Shown: positions 1 through 8,506, counted from the first letter of the stretch. The stretch is DNA of 64,000 nt from Bacillaceae bacterium JMAK1 (GCA_012970285.1 JIBW01000006.1:1-64000); one strand, 5' to 3'. Made by a program: numbers and translations. Notes: a model not told the origin generated them from the letters alone.

Positions 1-337
1 TTGGCTCGTCTACTTCTGGCGTTTCCTCTTCGTTGCCTTCAGTTGGCTCATCTACTTCTGGTGCTTCTTCTTGCTCTGTATCTTCTTCTAATTCTTCTTC
101 AATCTCTGGGCAATAGATGTTGTATTGTTCTCTTAAATACGTTGCAAACTCTTCAAGCTCTTTCATAGAATGAGAGTTTGAGTACGTCTTCCATTCACCA
201 TCCCAAAGACCAGCCTTGTACACGATAACATTTTTATGGTGATCCGAGCTTTGGCTTTTCGGTTGCTCCTCAGTTTGAGCAAGTGCACCCGTAGGTACGA
301 GTAGAAATGCGGATAAAGCGAATAAGTATTTTTTCAT
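1..337 (-). CDS. secreted acidic protein of unknown function (C-terminus beyond window edge)
   Basis: The reading frame starts with ATG at 337, preceded by a good Shine-Dalgarno (GGAGGTGG), and is still open at base 1, so only the first 112 residues are visible. The N-terminus is a classical signal peptide (MKK, hydrophobic stretch, A-L-A cut before QTEEQ). A short region of about 45 residues with W, Y and one Cys follows (about residues 37-81), and then a very acidic tail. The tail repeats a PEVDEPTEG/NEEE-type unit, visible as near-identical DNA at 1-21 and 43-63 (42-bp period). I do not recognise the family. The acidic repeat would suit a secreted or wall-associated protein in a saline environment, which is inference. 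Confidence 0.75.
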   Translation of the reverse strand, partial: MKKYLFALSAFLLVPTGALAQTEEQPKSQSSDHHKNVIVYKAGLWDGEWKTYSNSHSMKELEEFATYLREQYNIYCPEIEEELEEDTEQEEAPEVDEPTEGNEEETPEVDEP

Positions 338-520
338 TTCTTCCACCTCCGACACTCATTATGCCGAGTGTATAAGGAGTTGAAAAGGGTCTATTTCAGG
401 TTTTCCGCTGGCAATATTAGGTATGCAATGTAAATATACGTAGGAACATTTCATAGAGATTTCATTCGTGTCAGTGACATAATATTACCAACGATATTCC
501 ATTAAATTGTGTAACAATCC

Positions 521-553
521 AATTACAGGGATTGGATAAAAATCCCTGTAATT
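521..553. repeat. perfect 13-bp inverted repeat in a gene-free stretch
   Basis: AATTACAGGGATT (521-533) and AATCCCTGTAATT (541-553) form a perfect 13-bp stem with a 7-nt loop. No T-run follows on either strand, so this is not a standard rho-independent terminator. It lies in the gene-free stretch 338-611 between two minus-strand genes. I see nothing else convincing in that stretch except the AT-rich upstream region of the secreted-protein gene. It could be an RNA structure or an operator. Confidence 0.4.
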
Positions 554-611
554 CAAGGCTTCTGTTTATGATATTCTATGTTTTCCTTTCGTTGATCACC
601 CTAAACAAACA

Positions 612-645
612 AAAAAAAGCGGTGCTACGCACCACTTTTTTTATA
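612..645 (-). terminator. rho-independent terminator of the small lipoprotein gene
   Basis: GGTGC (621-625) pairs with GCACC (629-633) around a 3-nt loop, flanked by an A-run on one side and a T-run on the other. Read on the minus strand, the stem follows the stop codon at 641-643 and ends in eight T residues. Confidence 0.7.
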
Positions 646-799
646 GATCATCTTCAGTATCTTCAACTTCACCCGCTGGATCTTCACCTGCTGGGTCTTC
701 ACCTAGTGGATCTTCACCTTCCATATCTCCACCACATGCTGCAAGCATTCCTACCGCAAAAACTCCAGAGAGCATTCCGTACAATAGTTTCTTATTCAT
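641..799 (-). CDS. small acidic lipoprotein (52 aa), unknown function
   Basis: A 52-residue frame starts with ATG at 799 after AAGGAGGAG and stops at 641. The first 21 residues are a lipoprotein signal peptide with the lipobox L-A-A-C, so the mature peptide would be lipid-anchored on the outer face of the membrane through Cys22. The mature part is only about 30 residues. It consists mostly of the repeated unit GEDPxGEDPAG followed by EVEDTEDDL, and it carries no basic residue. A terminator sits directly behind the gene. The strong RBS, intact lipobox and terminator make it a likely real gene despite its size. Function unknown. Confidence 0.75.
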   Translation of the reverse strand: MNKKLLYGMLSGVFAVGMLAACGGDMEGEDPLGEDPAGEDPAGEVEDTEDDL

Positions 800-1054
800 T
801 GTATATTCTCCTCCTTAAAATAGTTGCGTTTTTGTTGTTGCTTACTTGATTAATACCCACTTTAACAAACAAATATGCGCTTTGTCAGTGCTTTTGAAAC
901 TTTCCCACAATGGTTATAGTTTTCTATAAATTCAAACGTGATTCCTAGACATTTTTACCACAATGCCAGTAAGTTACTCAAAAGATGTTTAAAGCTAGTG
1001 GATATAGGGAACCGTTCATAATGATATTTTTTTCTGACTAGGGGGGAAGACAAC

Positions 1055-1867
1055 TTGGAGTATTCATTGTCCACATTACAAAAACATTTAGATGAATGGT
1101 ACGAGGATGCATTACATGAATTCCATTCGCATAACCAAGGAGACCTTGATGAGTTTCGGGATGCGATTAAACCTTACGCAACAGACTGGTTTAACATTAT
1201 TATTGGTTCAACATCTGTCGACCTTAATACATGGTCAACGCAATTTGTGAACTTCTGTATAGGTAAGCGATTTTCTTCAGATTACTTGTTGTTGTTATTT
1301 CGTTCTTTTCGTACGGCCTTTCAACAATTACTCGTGAAAAAAGTTGAAATGAATATCCTATCCTCTAAGCAAGCGTTCGAACTGATCATTGATGTTGCAT
1401 CCAGGTGGGAAGAACTATTCGAAACTGTCTGTCGTCAATACATGAATTTTCAAGTTCATACGATTGAACTCACTCGAAAAGAGATGTATGCCGTATCTAT
1501 CCCACTCGTTCCAGTTTGGAAGGGTGTTGCCGTTCTACCAATCATCGGTGATCTTGACGATGAACGATCGAATTACTTGCAAAATCAAACCTTAAATCGT
1601 GCAACTGAATTAGGTTTAACTTGCATTGTCATTGATTTATCTGGAATTAATTCGATTAATACGTGGTTTGCCCAACATTTATCGAACCTTATTCAAGCTT
1701 TACGGCTACTCGGAATTAAAGTTGTCCTTTCAGGAATGCGCCCGGAGCTTTCACAAACAATCGTACGCCTTGGTATTCATTTCAAAAACACACTTACTTA
1801 CTTAACTCTTGAACAAGCTCTTCAATCCATAGGACCTGCAAAACTAGACGAAAACCGTTACAATTAA
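1055..1867 (+). CDS. RsbR-family stressosome protein (STAS domain)
   Basis: The protein has 270 residues and starts at TTG (1055) behind AGGGGGGAAGA. Residues 1-140 form the variable helical sensor domain, with the globin-like fold known for RsbR paralogues. Residues about 147-260 are a STAS domain with the family motifs DLSGINSINT and GMRPELSQT. T203 and T235 lie where RsbR proteins carry the two threonines phosphorylated by RsbT, an alignment made by eye. In Bacillus such proteins build the stressosome that releases RsbT to activate the sigma-B cascade. No rsbS or rsbT lies next to it, so it is a dispersed paralogue. A HAD phosphatase gene follows 35 nt downstream. Confidence 0.85.
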   Translation: MEYSLSTLQKHLDEWYEDALHEFHSHNQGDLDEFRDAIKPYATDWFNIIIGSTSVDLNTWSTQFVNFCIGKRFSSDYLLLLFRSFRTAFQQLLVKKVEMNILSSKQAFELIIDVASRWEELFETVCRQYMNFQVHTIELTRKEMYAVSIPLVPVWKGVAVLPIIGDLDDERSNYLQNQTLNRATELGLTCIVIDLSGINSINTWFAQHLSNLIQALRLLGIKVVLSGMRPELSQTIVRLGIHFKNTLTYLTLEQALQSIGPAKLDENRYN

Positions 1868-1902
1868 AAGAGAATCGACATCAAGATAAGTAGGTGAAGT
1901 CA

Positions 1903-2766
1903 ATGAAAATGGTAGCAATTGATATGGATGGGACGCTGCTTCACTCTGATCGACATATTTCCGAAACGACTTCAGAGACGATTAAGGAACTACAGAAAGG
2001 CCATAAGTTTGTAATTTCAACGGGTAGAAGCTTAACAGATGCGATGAACATTGTCGCCGATGCTGGAATTGCGGCAGACGGATTCGTTTGTGGTAATGGA
2101 GCTGTTATTGCCGACAAAGACGGGAATATCCTTGAACGTTTTAGTATGGATGTTCCAACTGCAACAAAAGTCGCCCATTGGCTTAATGATCATAAATTTT
2201 ATTTTCATCTAGGAACTTCCGAAGGTCATTATGCTACAAAAGATGCGTACCAATTCTTTTTGAACGACCTTGAGGCTTACGGAGAGTCGCACTCAGATGC
2301 AACGAAACTTAAACAAGCGATTCGAACACAAGCCGATCGTCAAATTCAAATGATGGGCCTGAATTTATTACCCACTCCTGAAGACATTCCAAAGCATACA
2401 TTTATTCCTTATAAATTTCTCGTCTTATCACTATTCCCAGAAAAGCTCGAGGATATTAAGAATGCATGGGAAGGTCATCCTCACATTGAATTTACAACAT
2501 CAGGTACAGACAATCTTGAAATCATGCCACCGGATGTCGATAAAGGTCGCGGTATTCGCTTCATGGCTGACCATTTGAATATTGAGCACCAACATACGGT
2601 TGCCATTGGTGACAATTACAATGACGTGCCAATGTTTGAGGCTGCTGGTCTTAGTATTGCTATGGGAAATGCTGACGATTACATTAAGAGCATTACTGAT
2701 GAAACGACAGTTCATCATAATGAAGATGGTGTCGCAAAAGCAATTCAGCGTCTTATTCTGTCTTAG
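1903..2766 (+). CDS. Cof-type HAD-IIB family hydrolase
   Basis: This is a 287-residue HAD-superfamily phosphatase. Motif I DMDGTLL is at the N-terminus, motif II is STGR, and the C-terminal motifs III/IV appear as DKGRG and GDNYNDVPMFE. The middle alpha/beta cap is of the type found in Cof/YwpJ/YitU proteins, which dephosphorylate sugar phosphates, FMN precursors or similar small substrates. I chose the ATG at 1903 rather than the in-frame GTG at 1894, because the GTG lies inside the Shine-Dalgarno TAGGTGA. It is probably co-transcribed with the RsbR gene. The specific substrate cannot be told from sequence. Confidence 0.88.
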   Translation: MKMVAIDMDGTLLHSDRHISETTSETIKELQKGHKFVISTGRSLTDAMNIVADAGIAADGFVCGNGAVIADKDGNILERFSMDVPTATKVAHWLNDHKFYFHLGTSEGHYATKDAYQFFLNDLEAYGESHSDATKLKQAIRTQADRQIQMMGLNLLPTPEDIPKHTFIPYKFLVLSLFPEKLEDIKNAWEGHPHIEFTTSGTDNLEIMPPDVDKGRGIRFMADHLNIEHQHTVAIGDNYNDVPMFEAAGLSIAMGNADDYIKSITDETTVHHNEDGVAKAIQRLILS

Positions 2767-2796
2767 AACCTGGCTCTTTGAGACCAGGTTTTTTCT
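2767..2796 (+). terminator. rho-independent terminator
   Basis: AACCTGG (2767-2773) pairs with CCAGGTT (2784-2790), with extra CTC/GAG pairing inside, followed by a T-run. It closes the RsbR-HAD transcription unit. Confidence 0.8.
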
Positions 2797-2919
2797 TATG
2801 GACTAAACGTTCAGTAGTCTTATAGTAAGCTTCTTTACTAACTTTACAACGTTTTAACTAGGTTCTTAATACATAAACGATTACACTGAATGTATTCTAT
2901 TAAAGCGAGGAATCAAGTA

Positions 2920-4008
2920 ATGACAAAGATTGTCTTAGAACATTTGTACAAGTATTACGAGAATGACCTTCCTACTGTCAAAGACTTTGATTTACGTGTA
3001 CAAGATGAAGAATTCATTGTTCTTGTTGGTCCTTCAGGATGTGGAAAATCGACAACACTACGTATGATTGCAGGGCTTGAATCAATTAGCGAAGGATCGC
3101 TTTATATCGACAACATATTGATGAACGAAGCGCCACCTAAAGACCGTGATATTGCTATGGTCTTCCAAAACTATGCACTATACCCACATATGAATGTCTT
3201 TGATAACATTGCATTCGGTTTGAAATTAAGAAAATTCAATAAAGATACTATTAAACAAAGAGTGCATTCCGCTAGCCAATTGCTCGGGCTTGACGGTTAT
3301 TTAGATCGAAAGCCAAGAGCTTTATCAGGAGGCCAACGACAACGTGTCGCTCTCGGTCGTGCAATTGTTAGAAACCCTAAAGTTTTCCTTATGGATGAAC
3401 CACTTTCAAACTTAGATGCTAAGTTACGTGTACAAATGCGTTCAGAAATTATGCAACTTCATCATCAATTAAAAACGACGACAATTTACGTTACACATGA
3501 CCAAACAGAAGCCATGACGATGGCAAGTAGAATTGTCGTTATGAAAGATGGCATCATCCAACAAATCGGTACACCATCTGAAGTCTACAATTATCCAAGC
3601 AATATTTTTGTTGGCAGTTTTATCGGGTCACCATCAATGAATGTTGTGAAAGGCAAATTACATAATGATTACTTTCAAGTAGGCAATGAGACGTTCATTA
3701 AGGTACCTTCGGAGATTTACCGTTCGTTACGACACTATGCAGACCAAGAGATCTTACTCGGCATTCGTCCAGAACACATGAGCTTTGTAGATTCAACTGA
3801 ACGTTCAGTTTCTCACATTGATGCAAGGATAAACCTCATTGAGCTGACAGGCTCTGAATCCGTCATTTATGCACAAGTCGAACACCATGAACTACGAGCA
3901 ACTATAAAACCATCCCATCATCTCAAACGTGGTGATCGTATTCAATTTGAAATTGATATGACTCACGCTCATTTTTTTGATACCAAGACAGAACAACGAA
4001 TTACTTAA
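2920..4008 (+). CDS. msmX: ABC transporter ATPase shared by carbohydrate importers (MsmX/UgpC type)
   Basis: The 362-residue ATPase has Walker A GPSGCGKST (37-45), signature LSGGQ (135-139), Walker B VFLMDE (155-160) and switch His193. It also carries the C-terminal TOBE/OB-fold region ending in the family motif AHFFD. Length and sequence match MsmX of Bacillus, which energises several sugar permeases encoded elsewhere. It stands alone here, without permease or binding-protein genes, as expected for that shared role. I chose ATG 2920 (after GCGAGGAA) over the upstream ATG at 2890, which would add ten residues not typical of the family. Confidence in the family is high; the set of transporters served is inferred. 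Confidence 0.92.
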   Translation: MTKIVLEHLYKYYENDLPTVKDFDLRVQDEEFIVLVGPSGCGKSTTLRMIAGLESISEGSLYIDNILMNEAPPKDRDIAMVFQNYALYPHMNVFDNIAFGLKLRKFNKDTIKQRVHSASQLLGLDGYLDRKPRALSGGQRQRVALGRAIVRNPKVFLMDEPLSNLDAKLRVQMRSEIMQLHHQLKTTTIYVTHDQTEAMTMASRIVVMKDGIIQQIGTPSEVYNYPSNIFVGSFIGSPSMNVVKGKLHNDYFQVGNETFIKVPSEIYRSLRHYADQEILLGIRPEHMSFVDSTERSVSHIDARINLIELTGSESVIYAQVEHHELRATIKPSHHLKRGDRIQFEIDMTHAHFFDTKTEQRIT

Positions 4009-4024
4009 CCCTATTATTAACTGC

Positions 4025-4103
4025 AAACAAACAAGCTGGTGCCTCTCATTAATGGGCACCAGCTTGTTTGTTTAAAACGGAACGTACTATGTCGTTCCGT
4101 TTT
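4025..4103. terminator. tandem bidirectional terminator hairpins between convergent genes
   Basis: The first hairpin has perfect 19-bp arms at 4025-4043 and 4055-4073, with an A-rich left and T-rich right side. A second hairpin follows directly, 4074-4084 with 4093-4103 (AAAACGGAACG arms). Together they separate the plus-strand msmX gene from the minus-strand genes ending at 4113. Confidence 0.85.
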
Positions 4104-4112
4104 CTTTATTCG

Positions 4113-4295
4113 TTACTGTTCTAATTCATTTACCGTTTGGCGAGCAACTTGAATTTCGTCTTCAAGCTGTTTGAGTTGTCTCGTAACAGGTCGTACATTC
4201 CCACCAATGGATTCGATCTTTTCTAGATCACCTTGCACACGGGCATAATCCGCTTTTAAAATTTGTAACTGCTGTTTTGCTTCATCAATTGTCAT
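4113..4295 (-). CDS. small coiled-coil protein (60 aa), SE1832-like
   Basis: A 60-residue hydrophilic, probably helical protein starting MTIDEAKQQL, with heptad-like spacing of L, I and V. The start at 4295 is set by the Shine-Dalgarno GAGGTGATCACA directly upstream. A longer frame from 4379 would run into the adenine deaminase gene and lacks an RBS. It resembles the small SE1832-type proteins of Firmicutes (pattern DY.R.QGDLEK.ES.G.N), a resemblance recalled rather than searched. No function is known to me. It lies 80 nt downstream of adenine deaminase on the same strand and may share its transcript. Confidence 0.7.
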   Translation of the reverse strand: MTIDEAKQQLQILKADYARVQGDLEKIESIGGNVRPVTRQLKQLEDEIQVARQTVNELEQ

Positions 4296-4375
4296 TGTGA
4301 TCACCTCAATTACTTCTTTAAACGTAACATCTTTCCAACCGCTCGGCAATTGCTTCCAATGCCTTTGTACGAAAC

Positions 4376-6184
4376 TCAATCCGTTACAAATAAGGATACT
4401 TTTTCAAACCCTTGTTCACCGATTCTAACAAGCCCTTTATCTGAAAGACGAATGTCTGGAATTACGACAAGTGCTAATAACGACAAGGTCATAAATGCGT
4501 AGTTCATCGTGCAACCTGCTTGAGCTAAGTGTTCACTAATTTCTTTTGATTTCGCTGCAACTTCTTCGAATGGTGCATCCGACATTAACCCAGCTACTGG
4601 TAAAGGGAGTACCGTTTCTTCATCATGAGTTCTTACGACAATTCCACCTTGCATTGCACTCACTTCATTTGCAACAGTTGCCATAAGCTCGTCGTCATTT
4701 CCAATGACCATTAAGTTATGGGAGTCGTGAGCAACCGTCATCGCCATCGCTACTGGTTGTTTAAATCCAACACCAGAAAGTACCCCGATCGCTTGATTAC
4801 CGTTTTTACCATGTCGTTCAATGACAGACATTTTACACACTTCATCGGACAATACGAGTTGGTCATTTTGTACGTTTAATTCAAGATGCTTTTCTTTCGT
4901 ATCGACATGATTTTCGCGCACGCCAATCGTTCGAACCGTTACTGTCCCATCGCTAATTGGAGCGTTGATTTCGAAATCTTTAGCTTCTACAGTGCGGTCA
5001 AGCTTTACGGATTGAACCGCTGATTGTGGCCAATCAAATGAAGGCAAATCAACGACCATTTCATTGTTCTTTGCAACGACAGTACCTGCTGCAATCGTCG
5101 TTTCAACATTAATGTCATTTAACGACCCTTCGAGCAATACCATATCCGCATAGCGCCCGGGTGCTATAACACCTACGTCATTAGATAAACCGAATCGTTC
5201 TGCAGTATTAATCGTTGCCATTTGTATGGCTATAACCGGAGGAACGCCTTGGGTAATCGCATGACGGATTACGAAGTCCATGTGGCCTTCATCAACGAGT
5301 GATTCTGGACTTCGATCATCTGTAACGAGTACCATTCTTCTCGTATTAATGTTCTGTTCTGTGAATGCTTTAATCGTCTCTGCGACATCATGCCACGCAG
5401 AACCTCGACGTAATTTCGCGTATTGACCGAGACGAATCCGTTCAATCACATCTTCAGCGGTCGTACACTCATGATCACCACTAATCCCAGTGCTCACATA
5501 TGCGGACAATTTCACATCGTCACTTGCAGACCATGTGTAGTGACCGTCAGCAACTTTTCCTGCACGCAACGTTTCACGAATTTCTCCGAGCATCTTTTCG
5601 TCGCCATACACAACACCAGGGAAGTTCATGACTTCACCGAGTGCGACCATATCGTCTCCCCACGTAAATGCCTCGGCAACTTCATTCGGTCCAATTTCAG
5701 CACCATTCGTCTCAAACTCAGGACCTGTCGAAGGGACGCAAGAAGCGACTTGCATATATGCTGCCATTGGCGTTTGTCGTGCTTCTTCCAGCATTAACTT
5801 TAGGCCTCCAAGCCCGAGCACATTTGTGATCTCATGGGCATCGAAAAATCCACCGGTCGTTCCTTTCGATAAAACAGCACGTGCAAACTGTGTTGGTGTA
5901 ATCTGACTGCTTTCGATATGGCAATGTCCGTCTAAAAATCCTGGAGATAAGTATTTTCCTTTTGCATCGATTACGAGCGTATCGTCACCGATCGTATGTG
6001 AGGCGTCTTTTCCTACATAGGCAATTCGTGATTGATGAACAGCAACATCTCTTCCTTCAAGTAGCTCGCCTGTCGTTACACTGACAAGTGTTGCATTTTG
6101 AATAACAAGCGTTGCTTTCATTTCCCCTCTAGCTGTTTGATTTAACTCCACAAGGCACTCTTCTTGTTTCTGGCGCTGATACAT
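4376..6184 (-). CDS. adeC: adenine deaminase
   Basis: A 602-residue amidohydrolase of the AdeC family, which converts adenine to hypoxanthine and ammonia in purine salvage. The metal-binding motif GHCHIESS is at about 86-93 and the HE pair at about 117-118. The family's EVMNFPGV, DDRSPE and GxIAPGRYADMV blocks follow in order, and the C-terminal half has the typical GIGFLSGVG-like region. The start at 6184 has an excellent RBS (GAGGAGGAATAGGA). The protein is about 25 residues longer at the N-terminus than usual for the family. A GNAT gene lies 40 nt upstream on the same strand, so a short operon is likely. Confidence 0.93.
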   Translation of the reverse strand: MYQRQKQEECLVELNQTARGEMKATLVIQNATLVSVTTGELLEGRDVAVHQSRIAYVGKDASHTIGDDTLVIDAKGKYLSPGFLDGHCHIESSQITPTQFARAVLSKGTTGGFFDAHEITNVLGLGGLKLMLEEARQTPMAAYMQVASCVPSTGPEFETNGAEIGPNEVAEAFTWGDDMVALGEVMNFPGVVYGDEKMLGEIRETLRAGKVADGHYTWSASDDVKLSAYVSTGISGDHECTTAEDVIERIRLGQYAKLRRGSAWHDVAETIKAFTEQNINTRRMVLVTDDRSPESLVDEGHMDFVIRHAITQGVPPVIAIQMATINTAERFGLSNDVGVIAPGRYADMVLLEGSLNDINVETTIAAGTVVAKNNEMVVDLPSFDWPQSAVQSVKLDRTVEAKDFEINAPISDGTVTVRTIGVRENHVDTKEKHLELNVQNDQLVLSDEVCKMSVIERHGKNGNQAIGVLSGVGFKQPVAMAMTVAHDSHNLMVIGNDDELMATVANEVSAMQGGIVVRTHDEETVLPLPVAGLMSDAPFEEVAAKSKEISEHLAQAGCTMNYAFMTLSLLALVVIPDIRLSDKGLVRIGEQGFEKVSLFVTD

Positions 6185-6224
6185 TCCTATTCCTCCTCAT
6201 AATCTATAGACTACACTTCAATGA

Positions 6225-6749
6225 TTACGTTGCTAATTGCTGACGTACATGCTCAACAGAAAACGTCATCACCCACTCTTTAATCTCTCGGTTATGAATG
6301 ACAAATGTCGATAACGAATAATGAATGGGTCGTAATGCACGATAAAATGCCATCGATGGATTTTCAACAAGTGCTTCTACGACAAACGATGTATAGCCCT
6401 GCTCATAAAAATCCTCCATTGCTCGTTTCATCAATGCCTTTCCGATTCCCTTCCTCTGTACGTCTTCCAATAAGTATAAAGCATATACTTGTGCATGTGC
6501 CCGAACATTTTTACTTCTTCCTATTGAAATGAATCCGACAATTTCACTGTGATCATTACTTGCAACATAGGTTACTTCTGTTCCAGCTTTAATTCTACTT
6601 TCCCATAGAACTGCTCTTTGATCTACCTGTAAGCTATCAAGAAAAGATGTCGGAACGATTCCTGGATACGTCGTTTTCCAACTATTAACGTGTACATGAG
6701 CGACCTGTTTTGCGTCTTCTAACTTAACTTCTCGAATGTGTACGTTCAT
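6225..6749 (-). CDS. GNAT-family N-acetyltransferase
   Basis: A 174-residue GNAT-fold protein. The acetyl-CoA binding loop reads QRKGIGKALM (R/Q-x-x-G-x-G/A pattern), preceded by the YALYLLEDV beta-strand, and the N-terminal part VREVKLEDAKQVAHVHVNSW is typical of the family. It begins at ATG 6749 after GAAGGGA. Such proteins acetylate small molecules, amino sugars or protein N-termini, and the substrate cannot be predicted. It precedes adenine deaminase and is divergent from the thiT riboswitch. Confidence 0.85.
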   Translation of the reverse strand: MNVHIREVKLEDAKQVAHVHVNSWKTTYPGIVPTSFLDSLQVDQRAVLWESRIKAGTEVTYVASNDHSEIVGFISIGRSKNVRAHAQVYALYLLEDVQRKGIGKALMKRAMEDFYEQGYTSFVVEALVENPSMAFYRALRPIHYSLSTFVIHNREIKEWVMTFSVEHVRQQLAT

Positions 6750-6877
6750 TTAGACAGTCCCTTCTCATTATGTGCTCTACAAAAAAGATCATTCATCCTC
6801 TAAAGCTCCAAAGATCAAAACGATATTGGTTTTTTATTATCTTTAGTCTATAATAAAAATGAAAATTGTAAATCAAA

Positions 6878-6964
6878 CCACTAGAGGTGTCGCAAGACTG
6901 AGAGGGGCTTTTATAGTCCTAACTCTTGGAACCTGACCTGGGTCATACCAGCGTAGGGAAGTGG
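6878..6964 (+). promoter_or_regulatory. TPP (THI-box) riboswitch
   Basis: The conserved TPP aptamer is clear. P1 arms CCACT (6878-6882) and AGTGG (6960-6964) enclose AGAGGTG, then GACTGAGAGG, then GAACCTGACCTGGGTCATACC, shown here in pieces, and GCGTAGGGAAGTGG. These are the pyrimidine- and pyrophosphate-sensor elements of the family. It lies 84 nt before thiT. By family knowledge, TPP binding turns the downstream thiamine transporter off. Confidence 0.97.
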
Positions 6965-7011
6965 GAACGGTTCCTCCTTGTTACGTGTTTCATTGGGACC
7001 TGTATACCTAC

Positions 7012-7047
7012 ATCCCCCTGTGGCAATAACAGAAAGGGGATTTTTTT
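7012..7047 (+). terminator. riboswitch expression platform: terminator hairpin that also holds the thiT Shine-Dalgarno
   Basis: ATCCCC (7012-7017) pairs with GGGGAT (7036-7041), with internal CTGT/ACAG pairing (7018-7021 with 7029-7032), followed by seven T residues running straight into the GTG start at 7048. The 3' arm AAAGGGGA is also the only Shine-Dalgarno of thiT. The same hairpin can therefore stop transcription and mask the ribosome site. Confidence 0.8.
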
Positions 7048-7626
7048 GTGCAAACAAGAACGTTAATTATGGTAGAGATTGCTCTCATGACTGCATTAGC
7101 ACTTATACTTGATCGGATTGAATTTAGTGGTCCATGGGTAATGGGAGGATCGATTACACTTGTTATGTTGCCGATTTTTGTAATGGCATTCCGGCGAGGC
7201 GTTAAAGTCGGTGTGGCAACAGGTTTACTCGTCGGTACGCTAAAACTTGTTCTCGGTTCATCGATCTTTCATCCTGTCCAGGCATTGTTAGATTACCCAG
7301 TTGCCTTCGCAGTCGTTGGGCTTGCAGGATTGTTTACGCTTCGTAATACTAAAGGAGAACTTGCCATAAAATGGGCAATTGTTGGACTTTTTGTCGCAAG
7401 CTTCTTACGTCTTTTTGTGCACATCATTTCAGGCGTTATTTGGTTTGGTGCATACACTCCTGAAGGATGGAATGTATGGATTTACTCAATTGTATACAAC
7501 GCATCTTATATCATTCCAGCTACGCTTATTACATTTGCCGTCATTTTCTTAATTAGTAAAGCACAACCGAGCTTCTTCAAGAAAGCTCTACCGGCATCTA
7601 AAGTTGATAATCCTATTGCTTCTTAA
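7048..7626 (+). CDS. thiT: thiamine transporter ThiT (ECF S component)
   Basis: A 192-residue integral membrane protein with about six hydrophobic segments, the same length as ThiT (YuaJ) of Bacillus. It is the substrate-binding S component that pairs with the common ECF energy module (EcfA, EcfA', EcfT) encoded elsewhere to import thiamine. The family motif H-x-x-S-G-V-I-W-F-G with nearby Y and W residues of the thiamine pocket (about 124-150) is present. The GTG start at 7048 follows AAAGGGGA. Expression is under the TPP riboswitch directly upstream, which strongly supports the substrate. Confidence 0.95.
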   Translation: MQTRTLIMVEIALMTALALILDRIEFSGPWVMGGSITLVMLPIFVMAFRRGVKVGVATGLLVGTLKLVLGSSIFHPVQALLDYPVAFAVVGLAGLFTLRNTKGELAIKWAIVGLFVASFLRLFVHIISGVIWFGAYTPEGWNVWIYSIVYNASYIIPATLITFAVIFLISKAQPSFFKKALPASKVDNPIAS

Positions 7627-7633
7627 TTCTGTT

Positions 7634-7663
7634 GCTACTCATCGTTGATGAGTAGCTTTTTTT
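7634..7663 (+). terminator. rho-independent terminator of thiT
   Basis: GCTACTCATC (7634-7643) and GATGAGTAGC (7647-7656) form a perfect 10-bp stem with a 3-nt loop, followed by seven T. Confidence 0.92.
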
Positions 7664-7722
7664 CGCATGATTTAAGGAAGATCAGGCAAGATAAGCTAGA
7701 GATGTAAAGAAAGGAGTCACTT

Positions 7723-8469
7723 ATGAAAAGGATTCTTTTTGCATTCTGCAGTTTGCTTCTTTTGTTTACGAGTGGCTTCACTGAAGTTCAAGCAAAGTCA
7801 AAAGAAGAATGGCAAGACTCTGGTGAAATCGTCTGGAATGTAGCAAGTGAAAGAAAACTAATTGCCATTACATTTGATGATGGTCCACATCCGCTATATA
7901 CACCGTTAATTATGGATGTGCTTAAAAAGCACCAGGCAAAAGCAACTTTCTTTGTAATCGGCAAACATGCAGAAAGGTATCCAGAACTTTTACAGCGAGG
8001 AGTTGAAGAAGGACACGAAATCGGGAATCATACGTATGAGCATGTCGGTATGCAAGGAATTTCTAATGAATTGTTTCTGCAACAACTCGATAAAACCGAA
8101 CAAGCTATAATCGCTGCAACAGGAATTCGTCCTGTATTCTTCCGCTCTGTCGGTGGCTATTATGATGACCGGCTCATCACATTAGCTGCAGATGAAGGTT
8201 ACCGAACGATTATTTGGTCGTGGCATCAAGATTCAAGAGATTGGAAACGTCCGGGTGTAGCCAACATTATTAACAACGTTGCACCTGGCTCTCATCCAGG
8301 TGATATTGTTTTATTCCATGATGCTGGTGGAAACCGATCTGAAACCGTAAAAGCACTCGATAAAATTCTCGATCAATTGGAAAAAGACGGGTTTGAATTT
8401 GTTACCGTAAGTGAGCTGTTGCTTCATAGTGGTTATGAAGGCATTCCTTCGGAACTCATCGGGTTGTAA
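7723..8469 (+). CDS. secreted polysaccharide deacetylase (NodB/CE4 domain)
   Basis: A 248-residue exported protein. It has an N-terminal signal peptide (about 1-24) and a CE4 domain with motif 1 TFDDG (50-54), metal-binding motif 2 GNHTYEH (H103, H107), WSWHQDSRDW around 165-174 and motif 5 LFHDAGG (197-203). Such enzymes remove N-acetyl groups from peptidoglycan or other amino-sugar polymers outside the membrane. Motif 3, usually RPPxG, reads RSVGG (141-145), so both conserved prolines are replaced. All metal ligands are intact, so activity is still likely. It is a single gene with good RBS AAAGGAG. The exact substrate is unknown. Confidence 0.88.
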   Translation: MKRILFAFCSLLLLFTSGFTEVQAKSKEEWQDSGEIVWNVASERKLIAITFDDGPHPLYTPLIMDVLKKHQAKATFFVIGKHAERYPELLQRGVEEGHEIGNHTYEHVGMQGISNELFLQQLDKTEQAIIAATGIRPVFFRSVGGYYDDRLITLAADEGYRTIIWSWHQDSRDWKRPGVANIINNVAPGSHPGDIVLFHDAGGNRSETVKALDKILDQLEKDGFEFVTVSELLLHSGYEGIPSELIGL

Positions 8470-8506
8470 CATAATCAACCGTAGACGTACTATGAAAATC
8501 ACCATA

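Noticed and set aside
532-849. 105-codon plus-strand frame
   Set aside because: Runs antisense through the small lipoprotein gene and its terminator, has no RBS and an implausible His/Leu-rich product.
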